From Alphaproteobacteria bacterium (GTDB lineage Bacteria > Pseudomonadota > Alphaproteobacteria > Rhodospirillales > Casp-alpha2): DNA of 64,000 bases. The stretch is taken from contig JAJRRU010000008.1 of the NCBI GenBank assembly GCA_024279135.1, positions 62,001 through 126,000 on the forward strand, in the 5' to 3' direction. Below, piece by piece: positions 26,963-36,392 of the stretch. The number at the start of each line of letters is the position of its first letter. Position 1 is the first letter of the stretch. The notes below the pieces were generated by a model. The model ran no database searches and had not been told where the DNA came from. It saw nothing but the letters and a program-made list of their open reading frames with translations. Both the position numbers and the translations under genes were made by a program.

Positions 26963-29706
26963 ATACGACAACAACCTTCACCCTGAATGGCAATACCGTC
27001 GAGGCCAGAGACGGCGAAACAATCTGGCAGGTAGCCCAGCGCGAGAATATAGATATTCCTCACCTGTGTTACGCCGATGAGCCCGGCTACCGGCCCGATG
27101 GCAACTGTCGGGTCTGTGTGGTCGAGGTCGAAGGCGAACGGGCCCTGGCCGCGTCATGCCTGCGCAAACCAAGCGATGGCATGGTGGTCAACACGCTCTC
27201 CCAGCGGGCCAAAAAATCCCAGGAAATGGTCTTCGAGCTGCTGATTGCCGACCAGCCGGAACGCAGCACCGCTCATAACCCCAATTCGAAATTCTGGCAG
27301 CAAGCCGACAAAGCCGGGATCAGCACCTCGCGTTATCCGGCGTCCGCCAAACCACAGGCCGACAATTCGCACATTGCCATGGCGGTCAATCTGGATGCCT
27401 GCATTAACTGTACCTTGTGCGTGCGGGCGTGTCGCGAGGTCCAGGTCAACGATGTTATCGGCATGTCTTACCGGGGCAGCGGCGCGAAGGTTACCTTTGA
27501 TTTTGATACGGCCATGGGCTCAAGCACCTGTGTGGCCTGTGGCGAGTGTGTCCAGGCGTGCCCGACCGGCGCGTTGATGCCCGCCAGCGTGCTCGATGAC
27601 AATGGGACTTTGGCCCACGTTGCCGATACCATCGTCAACACCCTATGCCCGTTTTGCGGAGTCGGCTGTCAGACCGCCGTTCATGTTAAAGACGATAAAA
27701 TCATCCGGGTCGAAGGACGGCCCGGCCCATCCAACGAGAACCGCATGTGCGTCAAGGGTCGCTTTGGGTACGATTATATCCATCACCCCCACCGCCTGAC
27801 CAAACCGTTGATCCGGCGCGAGGATGCACCCAAGGCCTGGGATATTGAAATTCCCGACAGCGACTGGTCATCTGTTTTCCGCGAAGCCACCTGGGAAGAA
27901 GCCCTGGACGCGGCGGCAGGCGGATTGAAAAAAGTACACGAGGCCGGTGGCCCCAAATCCATTGCCGGGTTCGGTTCGGCCAAGGGCAGCAACGAAGAAG
28001 CCTACCTGTTGCAAAAACTCATCCGGACGGGATTTCATACCAATAACATTGACCACTGTACCCGGCTTTGCCATGCCTCATCGGTGGCAGCTCTCATGGA
28101 ATGTGTGGCTTCAGGGGCCGTGAGTGCCCCGTTTATGGACGCCGAGAAAGCCGACTGCATCATCGCCATCGGCTGCAACCCGGCCCAGAACCACCCCGTT
28201 GCCGCAACCTATTTCAAACAGGCGGCAAAACGCGGTGCCAAGATGTATATCATTGACCCGCGCGGCCAGCCTATGTCGCGCTATGCAACCCGGCACCTGA
28301 ATTTCACACCGCGCTCTGACGTTGCCATGCTCAATGCCATGATCCATGTTATCATTGAGGAAAACTTGTATGACAGCGCCTACGTGACGGAACACACCGA
28401 AGGTTTCGCCGAGCTTACGGAACACATCAAGGACTATTGCCCGGAAAAAATGTCGGCGGTTTGCGGTATCTCTGCCGATGATCTGCGAGAAGTGGCACGC
28501 ACATACGCCACATCTGATGCCTCTATCATCTTCTGGGGCATGGGCATTTCACAGCACATCCACGGCACGGACAATGCCCGATGTCTGATCACCCTGGCGC
28601 TGATCACCGGCCAGATTGGCCGACCCGGCACCGGGCTGCACCCCTTGCGCGGCCAGAATAATGTGCAAGGTGCCTCCGATGTGGGCCTGATTCCCCATAT
28701 GTATCCTGACTATAAGTCCGTCGAGGACCCAGACACCATTGCCCGGTATGAAGAGTTCTGGGGCACCTCTCTGAACCAAAACAAAGGCCTCACCGTGGTC
28801 GAAATTATCGACGCCATCGCCGACGGAGAGATCCGGGCCATGTATATTCAAGGTGAAAACCCGGCCATGTCGGACCCGGACCAGACCCACGCTCGAAAAT
28901 CTCTGGCCAAGCTGGAACACCTGGTGGTTCAGGATATTTTCCTGACCGAAACCGCCTGGCACGCCGATGTTATCCTGCCGGCCTCCGCGCATGCGGAGAA
29001 ATCCGGCACCTATACCAATACCAATCGCCAGGTCCAGTTGGGTCGGCCTTGTGTACCCATGCCCGGCGATGCCAGACAGGATTTATGGATTATCACCGAG
29101 ATTGGCAAACGCGTCGGTCTGGACTGGTCCTACGATGGTCCGCAAGCCGTCTTCGAGGAAATGAAACAGATCATGGCCTCCTTGAACAACATCACCTGGC
29201 AACGACTGGAAAACGAAGGATCGGTAACTTTCCCTTGCGACGCACCCGACAAACCGGGCAATGCGGTGATCTTTACCGATGGTTTTCCCACAGCCTCGGG
29301 TCGCGGCAAGATCGTCCCGGCCAGCATTATCCCGCCCGATGATCAGCAGAACGACGAATATCCCATGATCCTGACAACCGGGCGCATGCTGGAACACTGG
29401 CACACCGGGGCCATGACCCGGCGCTCGAGCGTGCTCGACAGCCTGGAACCGGGCGCCGTGGTCTCCATGAACGCTGCCGATATGGACCGTATGGGGCTTG
29501 AAGCGGGCGAAATGGCTCATGTGCACACTCGCCGTGGCACCATTACCCTGGCGATCCGCCAGAACCCCAATCAGCCGGAAGGCATGTTGTTCATTCCGTT
29601 TTGTTTCGCCGAAGCCCCGGCAAATGTGCTGACCAACCCGAAACTTGATCCCTTCGGCAAAATACCGGAATTCAAGTTTTCCGCTGCCCGCATTGAACGG
29701 GCCTGA
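26959..29706 (+). CDS. fdsA: NAD-dependent formate dehydrogenase, molybdenum/tungsten catalytic alpha subunit
   Basis: Oxidises formate to CO2 at a bis-pterin Mo/W centre. 915 aa. Residues 1-80 form a [2Fe-2S] ferredoxin domain (HLCYADEPGYRPDGNCRVC). A NuoG-like His-Cys cluster and two [4Fe-4S] sites follow (CINCTLCVRACREVQ; CVACGECVQACPTG), then the catalytic [4Fe-4S] site CPFCGVGCQT. The metal-ligand cysteine is in HCTRLCHASS, so it is the Cys form, not selenocysteine. QGENPAMSDPDQTH and the C-terminal GRMLEHWHTGAMTRRS are typical. No fdsC/fdhD or fdsD accessory gene is next to it; these must be elsewhere. Confidence 0.95.
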   Translation: MNTTTTFTLNGNTVEARDGETIWQVAQRENIDIPHLCYADEPGYRPDGNCRVCVVEVEGERALAASCLRKPSDGMVVNTLSQRAKKSQEMVFELLIADQPERSTAHNPNSKFWQQADKAGISTSRYPASAKPQADNSHIAMAVNLDACINCTLCVRACREVQVNDVIGMSYRGSGAKVTFDFDTAMGSSTCVACGECVQACPTGALMPASVLDDNGTLAHVADTIVNTLCPFCGVGCQTAVHVKDDKIIRVEGRPGPSNENRMCVKGRFGYDYIHHPHRLTKPLIRREDAPKAWDIEIPDSDWSSVFREATWEEALDAAAGGLKKVHEAGGPKSIAGFGSAKGSNEEAYLLQKLIRTGFHTNNIDHCTRLCHASSVAALMECVASGAVSAPFMDAEKADCIIAIGCNPAQNHPVAATYFKQAAKRGAKMYIIDPRGQPMSRYATRHLNFTPRSDVAMLNAMIHVIIEENLYDSAYVTEHTEGFAELTEHIKDYCPEKMSAVCGISADDLREVARTYATSDASIIFWGMGISQHIHGTDNARCLITLALITGQIGRPGTGLHPLRGQNNVQGASDVGLIPHMYPDYKSVEDPDTIARYEEFWGTSLNQNKGLTVVEIIDAIADGEIRAMYIQGENPAMSDPDQTHARKSLAKLEHLVVQDIFLTETAWHADVILPASAHAEKSGTYTNTNRQVQLGRPCVPMPGDARQDLWIITEIGKRVGLDWSYDGPQAVFEEMKQIMASLNNITWQRLENEGSVTFPCDAPDKPGNAVIFTDGFPTASGRGKIVPASIIPPDDQQNDEYPMILTTGRMLEHWHTGAMTRRSSVLDSLEPGAVVSMNAADMDRMGLEAGEMAHVHTRRGTITLAIRQNPNQPEGMLFIPFCFAEAPANVLTNPKLDPFGKIPEFKFSAARIERA

Positions 29707-29707
29707 G

Positions 29708-29734
29708 CTAGAGTGTATTAACAATACACTCTAG
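29708..29734. terminator. perfect 12-bp stem palindrome after fdsA
   Basis: CTAGAGTGTATT pairs perfectly with AATACACTCTAG around the 3-nt loop AAC, 2 bp past the fdsA stop. It would fold as a strong hairpin but has no T-tract, so it may stabilise the 3' end or be an attenuator between fdsA and the methyltransferase gene. Confidence 0.5.
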
Positions 29735-29810
29735 ACAATGGAACCCAGCTATCGCAAAACCTGAAACACCACAAGAAAGCCTGATTTTTGGTCATCCTGC
29801 AATTTACCGG

Positions 29811-30413
29811 GTGAAGTGTTTCATTATTGAAACCGTTATCTGGAAGTGGCTTTTATCGGGGTTATTCAGGCTGGAACCCAGACCGATACCCGAGCGTCTG
29901 GAAAATACCCATAACAAACGGGTGCTGCTGGTAGGTTGTGGTCCCGGCCATGTATCCACCGGACCGTCTATCAGGGATGGCGCGCAAATCACCGCCACTG
30001 ATCTGTCATTTCCGTTTGTGCAATCGTGCCAAAAATATCACCCGGACTGGTCGATTTATTGTGGTGATCTGACGCAACTGCCGCACGGTGAAAACCAATT
30101 TGATATGGTGGTAATCTATTCGACCCTGCACCATATTCCATTAGATGCGATTGAGGTGTTCAGGGAACTGGCACGGGTCAGCAAACACAGGCTTGTCATC
30201 CTGGAAGGCATCATCCCGCAACACGGAATTTTACGCCGGGCCTTGCTGATCTGGTATGGCCTGGTCGATGGTGGTCACCATTATTATACCCGAAGCGAAC
30301 TGGAAGATCGATTCTCAGAGCTTGGCTTTAAACTTGAACGGCAGGACTTTTACAGCCCCATCGCCCATATGATGCTGTGCGTTCTGGATGTCAGCAATTT
30401 CAGAGCCAACTGA
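29811..30413 (+). CDS. class I SAM-dependent methyltransferase
   Basis: 200-aa Methyltransf_11-type protein. SAM-binding motif I is RVLLVGCGPGHVS, with TATDLS as motif II and the YSTLHHIPLD segment after motif IV. The GTG start at 29811 has only a weak ribosome-binding site, and the first 25 residues are hydrophobic. Substrate unknown. It follows the formate dehydrogenase genes after a hairpin and converges on the DAO-type oxidase gene. Confidence 0.8.
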   Translation: MKCFIIETVIWKWLLSGLFRLEPRPIPERLENTHNKRVLLVGCGPGHVSTGPSIRDGAQITATDLSFPFVQSCQKYHPDWSIYCGDLTQLPHGENQFDMVVIYSTLHHIPLDAIEVFRELARVSKHRLVILEGIIPQHGILRRALLIWYGLVDGGHHYYTRSELEDRFSELGFKLERQDFYSPIAHMMLCVLDVSNFRAN

Positions 30414-30446
30414 GCGGGCCCTTCTTGTTATCCACACCCGGCCCGC
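30414..30446. terminator. GC-rich stem-loop across convergent gene ends
   Basis: GCGGGCC (30414-30420) pairs with GGCCCGC (30440-30446), loop 19 nt. It directly follows the methyltransferase stop and includes the end of the oppositely oriented oxidase gene. Possibly bidirectional; no T-tract. Confidence 0.35.
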
Positions 30447-31561
30447 GATGGGCTCAGGTCGGCTTCGGACAAACCGCAATCTGCAACACTTTGCGGGAAG
30501 TCCTTGCCACGAGCCAGTTGACCAGTGATCAGGGACATGGCGGGCGATGTCTTGATGCCAAAACCGCCCTGCCCGACCAACCAGAAAAACCCGTCCACCT
30601 GGGCATCAAATCCGGCCACCATCATCTCGTCGGCTACGAAGGAGCGCAGTCCCGCCCAGGTATGTTCAGGACGCCTGATCGATACAGTTGTGGCACGCTC
30701 AAAACGGTCGATGGCATAGGCAATATCAATGTCTTCCGGGCGGGCGTCACAGGGCGCTGACGGATGGCTGTCTTCCGGTGAAATCATAAGACGCCCTGCA
30801 TCGGGTTTGAAATAAAATGACGGGTCCAGCCCCATGACAAGCGGCCAGTCGCGGATATCATATTGCTGAGGAAGGCTGGCCAGCAGGGCACACCGTCGTC
30901 GCGGTTCCAGACCGATAGGTTTGACCCCGGCCATGACGGCTATTTCATCGGCCCAGGCACCGGACGCATTGATAATCACCGGGCTGGAGAACCGGCCGGA
31001 CCGTGTGGTGACCGTCCAGTCTTCGGTTCGTGAAATTTCCCTGACCTCGGCATTGACCTGCACCTTACCGCCTAGGGCTTTCATGGCCCTGAGGTAGCCT
31101 TGATGCAGACCATGCACATCAATGTCTTTGGCCTCATCGCTATAGATCGCCCGGTGGTAATAATCCGGGTTCAGGATCGGCACCCGTTTTAGGGCCTGGC
31201 CGGCATCCAGTTTCTCGAAACCGGAGCCTATCGAACCCAATATATCCATGAATTCGTCATATTCCGAACCCTGATTTTCCCGAAACAGGGTCATCATGCC
31301 CCGTGGGCTTAAAATGGCAGTATCCATAAAACCCGTTGGCGGATGATCCAAAAACGGCTTGCTGGCCTTGATCAGACGCAGGACTTTTTCCGGGCCGTAG
31401 GATGGTTCATAGGTGGCCGCAGAACGCCCCGTGGCATGGTATCCGGGTTGAGATTCCCGTTCCAGCAACACAACACTGCCATATTCCGATAGCCGCATGG
31501 ACGCCGACGCCCCGGCGATTCCCGCACCGATGATGATAAAATCAAAATGTTCCATGGTCAT
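30428..31561 (-). CDS. FAD-dependent amino-acid/amine oxidase (DAO family)
   Basis: 377-aa flavoprotein of the DAO (glycine oxidase/sarcosine oxidase/D-amino-acid dehydrogenase) superfamily. FAD Rossmann motif IIIGAGIAGASAS at residues 9-21, then LLERESQPGYHATGRSAA; VIINASGAWADEIA in the middle; a C-terminal GLRSFVADEMM and FWLVGQGGFGIKTSPA, which in relatives forms the flavin site. N-methyl amines, sarcosine or D-amino acids are possible substrates. The start is 7 nt past the choline-dehydrogenase-like stop, so the two form an operon, which fits an amine or betaine catabolic role by inference. Confidence 0.88.
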   Translation of the reverse strand: MTMEHFDFIIIGAGIAGASASMRLSEYGSVVLLERESQPGYHATGRSAATYEPSYGPEKVLRLIKASKPFLDHPPTGFMDTAILSPRGMMTLFRENQGSEYDEFMDILGSIGSGFEKLDAGQALKRVPILNPDYYHRAIYSDEAKDIDVHGLHQGYLRAMKALGGKVQVNAEVREISRTEDWTVTTRSGRFSSPVIINASGAWADEIAVMAGVKPIGLEPRRRCALLASLPQQYDIRDWPLVMGLDPSFYFKPDAGRLMISPEDSHPSAPCDARPEDIDIAYAIDRFERATTVSIRRPEHTWAGLRSFVADEMMVAGFDAQVDGFFWLVGQGGFGIKTSPAMSLITGQLARGKDFPQSVADCGLSEADLSPSRAGCG

Positions 31562-31567
31562 GTGGTT

Positions 31568-33244
31568 TTACCGTTCCGGATCGCCGGTCCGCTGAGTGTT
31601 TTCAACATCGGGTGTAATGTATACAGGTGCATTGGATGGGGCCAAAGGTTGTTTACCAAGAATGATGTCAGCAGCCTTCTCGCCAATCATGATTGTCGGG
31701 GCGTTCAGATTACCGTTTGTAATAGTGGGCATAATAGAAGAATCCACGATCCGCAAGCATTCCATGCCGTGAACTTTTGTTTCAGCATCGACCACGGCCA
31801 TTGGATCGTTTCCCATCTTGCAGGCACAGCTTGGATGGAGCGCCGTTTCGGCCGTATCGGCGACCCAGTTATCGATCTCATCGTCGCTCTGAATATGTTT
31901 TCCGGGTGCTATTTCCTCACCCCGATACGGATCAAACGGCGATTGTGCGTAAATCTCGCGGCTCAGACGCACACAGGCCCGAAAGCCTTCCCGGTCGTCT
32001 TCATGGGACAAATAATTAAAAAATAAACGTGGTTTTTCTGCCGGGTCTTTACTGCGCAAGGTAATGCGCCCCCGGCTCTTGGGTTTGTTGTGGCCCACAT
32101 GGACCTGAAAGCCCTGCTTGGTTTCCTGGGATGATCCGTCATAGGACATGGCCGCTGGCAGGAAATGATACTGGATATCAGGATAGGCAATGCCCGGTTT
32201 GGATCGTATGAACGCGCACGATTCGAAGTGATTGGTGGCACCAAGCCCGGTCTTTGAAAAGAACCACCGTGCCCCTATAAACAATTTCGATACAGGGTTC
32301 ATGACGCTTGCCAGGGTTATGGGCTGGGTGCAGGCCTGCTGTACCCAGACTTCCAGATGGTCTTGCAGGTTCTCGCCCACACCGGGCAGATCATGATGGA
32401 CTGTGATATCCATGTCCTTCAGGTGCGCCCCCGGACCGATGCCCGACAGCATCATAATATGCGGTGAACCGATGGCCCCGGCCGACAGGATGACCTCTTT
32501 TGTCGCCTTGACCTGGTGAACGTTCTCACCAAGTCGGTATTCCACCCCCACGGCCCGTTTGCCTTCCAGCAGAATACGGGTCGTCAGGGCATGGGTCTGG
32601 ACATGCAGATTGTTGCGTAACAAGGCGGGTTTCAGATAGGCGTTGGCCGTTGAGCAGCGCACACCGTCCCGCACGGTCATATCCATGCGGCCAAAGCCTT
32701 CCTGCTGATAACCGTTACTATCACCGGTTTTCAGATAACCGGCTTTGTGACCGGCTTCGATAAAAGCCCGGTACAGGGGATTTTTCATCTCGTTTCCATT
32801 ACACGTGGATAATGGCCCGTCTACGCCGCGATATTCATCACCGCCATAGAGACACCCTTCGGCGCGGCGGAAATAAGGTAAACAGTTCCGATAGCCCCAT
32901 CCGGAAGCGCCATTTTGTTCCCACTCGTCGAAGTCACTGCCGTGACCGCGCACATAGACCATGCCGTTAATGGACGAAGAGCCGCCGAGCACCTTGCCAC
33001 GAGCCTGATGGATCTTCCGACCATTCAGCCCCGGCTCGGGTTCGGTATAGAAACCCCAGTCGTATTTAGGCGAATTCATAGGGATCGACAGGGCCGTGGG
33101 CATCTGGATGAAGATGGAATTATCCTTGCCGCCGTATTCCAGCACACAAACCGTATTTTTGCCATCTGCCGAAAGATGATCGGCCAGCACACACCCGGCT
33201 GAGCCAGCCCCGATAATGACATAATCAAATTCCTGGTTCGCCAT
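31568..33244 (-). CDS. GMC family oxidoreductase, choline dehydrogenase-like
   Basis: FAD alcohol dehydrogenase of the glucose-methanol-choline family (558 aa). FAD motif [14 protein letters not shown] near residue 10, GMC signature 1 around [18 protein letters not shown], signature 2 [16 protein letters not shown], and the catalytic His in [11 protein letters not shown] with Asn in [17 protein letters not shown]. BetA and related alcohol dehydrogenases share this layout; choline itself is not proven. I chose ATG 33244 (MANQEF) because GGCAGG precedes it; the frame extends to 33292 without need. A neighbour of the DAO oxidase and of MttB-type methyltransferases. Confidence 0.9.
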   Translation of the reverse strand: MANQEFDYVIIGAGSAGCVLADHLSADGKNTVCVLEYGGKDNSIFIQMPTALSIPMNSPKYDWGFYTEPEPGLNGRKIHQARGKVLGGSSSINGMVYVRGHGSDFDEWEQNGASGWGYRNCLPYFRRAEGCLYGGDEYRGVDGPLSTCNGNEMKNPLYRAFIEAGHKAGYLKTGDSNGYQQEGFGRMDMTVRDGVRCSTANAYLKPALLRNNLHVQTHALTTRILLEGKRAVGVEYRLGENVHQVKATKEVILSAGAIGSPHIMMLSGIGPGAHLKDMDITVHHDLPGVGENLQDHLEVWVQQACTQPITLASVMNPVSKLFIGARWFFSKTGLGATNHFESCAFIRSKPGIAYPDIQYHFLPAAMSYDGSSQETKQGFQVHVGHNKPKSRGRITLRSKDPAEKPRLFFNYLSHEDDREGFRACVRLSREIYAQSPFDPYRGEEIAPGKHIQSDDEIDNWVADTAETALHPSCACKMGNDPMAVVDAETKVHGMECLRIVDSSIMPTITNGNLNAPTIMIGEKAADIILGKQPLAPSNAPVYITPDVENTQRTGDPER

Positions 33245-33380
33245 GATCCTGCCTTTCGCTTGTCCCGTTTTAACCCAAGAAGACAATGTCATATTCTAGC
33301 ATCTTTTATCAATGATATAACGACTGTCTTTAGCAGATTTGTGTATTGATTTTGTTCATATCCCGTGTCATGTCAAAATC

Positions 33381-34115
33381 ATGAACAAATCCCGCCCCGC
33401 AAGACCGGCCATCAAAGGCATCCTGTTTGACAAAGACGGTACCTTGTTTGACTACACCGCAACCTGGATGCCGCTCAATCATCGCGCCGCCCTGATGGCT
33501 GCACGGGGAAATCAGGAACGGGCCCATGAACTGATGGAATTGGGTGGCTGGCAATCGCAAACCAACACGATTCGTTCCGGCAGTCTGCTCGCCGCCCACA
33601 CAAATTATGAAATCGCCACCGCATGGTCGGATGCCCTGGAGGACTGGACCACCGACGAGCTATACCAGGCCATCACCCACATCTTTAATACCTATGGTCT
33701 GCAAAGTGCCACCCCGGTTACCGACCTGCCCGAATTACTGAGCCGGTTAGCCGGTCTGGGTTATACGCTGGGGGTGGCCACCAGTGACAACGAGGCCAGT
33801 ACTCGGGCCATGCTGGACCGGTTCCATGTTGAAACCCGGTTTGATTTCATCGCCGGTTACGACAGCGGATACGGCGTCAAACCCGGCCCCGGTATGGTGC
33901 ACGCTTTTTGCAAGCAATGTGATCTGGATGTGAGCGAGGTTATTGTGGTCGGCGACAATTATCATGATATGGAAATGGGTGATAAAGCCGGGGTCGCTTT
34001 TTCCGTCGGTGTGCTGAGCGGCAACAGCACCCGAGCCGATCTTAGCGCCCATACGGACTATATCCTCGAAGATGTCACCGGGCTGGCAGAATTCCTGAAT
34101 AATTTATCAGGTTAA
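33381..34115 (+). CDS. HAD-family hydrolase, phosphoglycolate phosphatase-like
   Basis: 244-aa haloacid-dehalogenase-fold phosphatase. Motif I LFDKDGTLFDY (nucleophile Asp followed by acid/base Asp), motif II around GVATSDN, motif III Lys in YGVKPGPGM, motif IV VVGDNYHDMEMG. The helical cap lies between motifs I and II, as in Gph-type enzymes. ATG 33381 is preferred to upstream in-frame codons back to 33339. The last 9 bp overlap the convergent mttB-family gene. Substrate unknown. Confidence 0.88.
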   Translation: MNKSRPARPAIKGILFDKDGTLFDYTATWMPLNHRAALMAARGNQERAHELMELGGWQSQTNTIRSGSLLAAHTNYEIATAWSDALEDWTTDELYQAITHIFNTYGLQSATPVTDLPELLSRLAGLGYTLGVATSDNEASTRAMLDRFHVETRFDFIAGYDSGYGVKPGPGMVHAFCKQCDLDVSEVIVVGDNYHDMEMGDKAGVAFSVGVLSGNSTRADLSAHTDYILEDVTGLAEFLNNLSG

Positions 34116-35675
34116 TTTAAGGTCAGGACCCATTATCTGGGCGGGCAATCTGATATCGTGATTTTCCCTGATCAGGATGTCTTGCTGGGCTGTAATATGG
34201 GTTGGGTGGGGGCTGTCGAGGATTTCTTTCACCTTGCGACGTGCACCATCCATAATGGATTCTGAACCGGCCTCGATCCATTCCTTGGGGCTCATGCGAT
34301 TACCGATTTCCGGGTAGACATATTCGGTTTTCATGCGTTTGATAGTTTGCTCGTGGCCCAGATAATGTCCCGGACCATCCAGACAGACACTGCGCAGGGT
34401 TTCCACCGAAAGACTGTCTTCGGTGATCTCGATGCCGCGCACGGTACGCAGAATACCGCCGATCATATCGTTATCGATGATCAGCGCTTCTTTTGAAAAA
34501 CCCAGCAAACTGGCCTGCATCCCGGCAGCCTCGTAAATCAGATTACCCCCGGCGTGGGCCAGCAACGCCTCGGTATAACCCTTCTCATAACCATGCTGGG
34601 CATCGGGTGTCTTGGCATCTGTCATGCCAGCGGGCATGCTGCCGCACAGGTCATAATAATTGGCCATCTGGGCGCACGCCGCACTGAGCAGGGCCTGTTC
34701 GCCCGAACCACCGGACATGGCCCCGGTCCGCAGATCGGAAACAAACGGCCAGGCACCAAAGATCGCCGGATGTCCGGGTTTTATCAGATTAACGTAGACC
34801 AGCCCGGCCAGCACCTCGGCGACTTCCTGCATGATGGAACCGGCAAGGGCTGCCGGTCCGGTCGCCCCGGCTTGGCCGGCGGCGATCAGTAAAATCGGCA
34901 TACCGCCTTGTACCGCGACCTCCAGACAATGGCAGGCATCCTCGGCAAACGCCAATGGTGGCACCACGAAGCAGCTTGACTGGCTGACAAACGGACGGGC
35001 CCGCCATTTATCCTCACCCCCGGCTACCACGTGCAGCATCTCAAGTATTTTCGTAACACTTTCCGGGTTGCCCATGGATGTTCCCACATGTTTGGTAGTA
35101 CCGGATATGCAGGCGTAGGCCGTATTGATATCCATGACATCGGGTTCGACGATATCGCGGGCTACGATGGGACGCTGGAAAAAATGGATATTATCCAGAT
35201 TATCCACCAGACGGGCTATATCGTACAGGTCGCTAATGGTCGATTCGCGGTATTCATTTGTTTCAGATTCATATATATGGACGGCCGCCCCGCCCGTACC
35301 GAAATGCACATTATTTCCCCAAGGTTCCAGATCACGACTGGGGTCCTGGCCATAAAGCGGAAAATTCCGGGCTGCATTGGCAATGGTATCTTCCACCAGG
35401 GCGCGCGGAAACAACAACCGGCCATCGTGTGTGAGCGTGCCACCGGCGGCCACAACCCGCTCGATGCAAGACGGTATGGCATTGGAAAATCCAATGGTTT
35501 CCAGGACAGTCAGGGCGGCTTGATGAATACGTTCCAGATCGGCTTGTTGTAGCGGCTGGAACAATCCACCTACCATGCCGGGACGGATGGCGCGGTCCGC
35601 ATCAGGAACCGGCGCATCGTGCAGGGCTTTGCGGGCGGCCCGACCACCTCGACGGCTTTTAATATCGGTCGGCAT
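34107..35675 (-). CDS. MttB-family (COG5598) trimethylamine/betaine methyltransferase homologue 1, non-pyrrolysine
   Basis: 522-aa TIM-barrel methyltransferase homologous to MttB but with no internal TAG, so it belongs to the non-pyrrolysine group. Characterised members (for example MtgB, MtpB) demethylate glycine betaine or proline betaine to a corrinoid protein. Conserved stretches include GLFQPLQQADLERIHQAAL, HVGTSMGNPESV, GAWPFVSDLRTGAMSGGSGE and MTDAKTPDAQHGYEKGYT. AAGGATG precedes ATG 35675. The first 25 residues are basic and disordered-looking. It diverges from the ferredoxin-AOR operon. No corrinoid protein gene is in the window, so partner and substrate are open. Confidence 0.9.
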   Translation of the reverse strand: MPTDIKSRRGGRAARKALHDAPVPDADRAIRPGMVGGLFQPLQQADLERIHQAALTVLETIGFSNAIPSCIERVVAAGGTLTHDGRLLFPRALVEDTIANAARNFPLYGQDPSRDLEPWGNNVHFGTGGAAVHIYESETNEYRESTISDLYDIARLVDNLDNIHFFQRPIVARDIVEPDVMDINTAYACISGTTKHVGTSMGNPESVTKILEMLHVVAGGEDKWRARPFVSQSSCFVVPPLAFAEDACHCLEVAVQGGMPILLIAAGQAGATGPAALAGSIMQEVAEVLAGLVYVNLIKPGHPAIFGAWPFVSDLRTGAMSGGSGEQALLSAACAQMANYYDLCGSMPAGMTDAKTPDAQHGYEKGYTEALLAHAGGNLIYEAAGMQASLLGFSKEALIIDNDMIGGILRTVRGIEITEDSLSVETLRSVCLDGPGHYLGHEQTIKRMKTEYVYPEIGNRMSPKEWIEAGSESIMDGARRKVKEILDSPHPTHITAQQDILIRENHDIRLPAQIMGPDLKLT

Positions 35676-35882
35676 GATATTTCATCCTTATACCCGTCAT
35701 CACGTGAAGCACTAATTATCATATGTGCTTTAAAGTTTTTCTTGCAAACAAGAAAAAGTAAGTTCAAGCGATAAAAAAATTTGCTGACAGTTGAAATATA
35801 TCCAAATGTTTGGCTTTCCCAGTGGATCATTTAGTCATTATAATGTGCCCGAAATCAGATATAGCCAGGGAGCAATTAAACT

Positions 35883-36362
35883 ATGCACAAGTCACTTATC
35901 ATCGACGCTGGAAAATGCACCAGTTGTCTGCAATGTGAGATGGCATGTTCCTATGAACATACCGGAGCATTTAACCCATCGCGCTCGCGAATCAAGATTA
36001 TCGAGGTCGGTCACGGTGAACGATCCATTCCCTATACCTGCACCCAGTGCGCCGATGCCTGGTGCCAGAAGGCCTGTCCCACAGGCGCCATTACCGTCAA
36101 TCTGGCAACCGGAGCCAAGGTGGTCAATAATTCGACTTGCGTCGGCTGCAAGGTGTGCACCATCGCCTGTCCCTTTGGCACCATCAATTTCGACCAGATC
36201 AGCGGCAAGGTTGTGAAATGTAATCTGTGCGATGGAGACCCGGCGTGTGCCAAGGTTTGCCCAACAGATGCGATTACCTACGGCGATGCCAACTGGACCG
36301 GAATGGATAAATTACGAGCCTCGGCAATCAAAACAGATAGTGGAAACCAGGCGACTGCCTGA
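35883..36362 (+). CDS. four-cluster [4Fe-4S] electron-transfer protein (AorA-like)
   Basis: 159-aa polyferredoxin of the HycB/DmsB type. Sixteen cysteines fall into four groups: CTSCLQCEMAC near residue 12, CTQC...CQKACP, CVGCKVCTIACP, and CNLC...CAKVCP, enough for four [4Fe-4S] clusters. It lies 30 bp ahead of the aldehyde oxidoreductase gene and matches the small Fe-S subunit of the aor operon of aromatic-degrading Betaproteobacteria by size and place. It probably takes electrons from the tungsten subunit in the cytoplasm. A loose GGGAG sequence precedes ATG 35883. Confidence 0.88.
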   Translation: MHKSLIIDAGKCTSCLQCEMACSYEHTGAFNPSRSRIKIIEVGHGERSIPYTCTQCADAWCQKACPTGAITVNLATGAKVVNNSTCVGCKVCTIACPFGTINFDQISGKVVKCNLCDGDPACAKVCPTDAITYGDANWTGMDKLRASAIKTDSGNQATA

Positions 36363-36392
36363 TAGAAATTTTACCAGTTACGGAGAAACATC

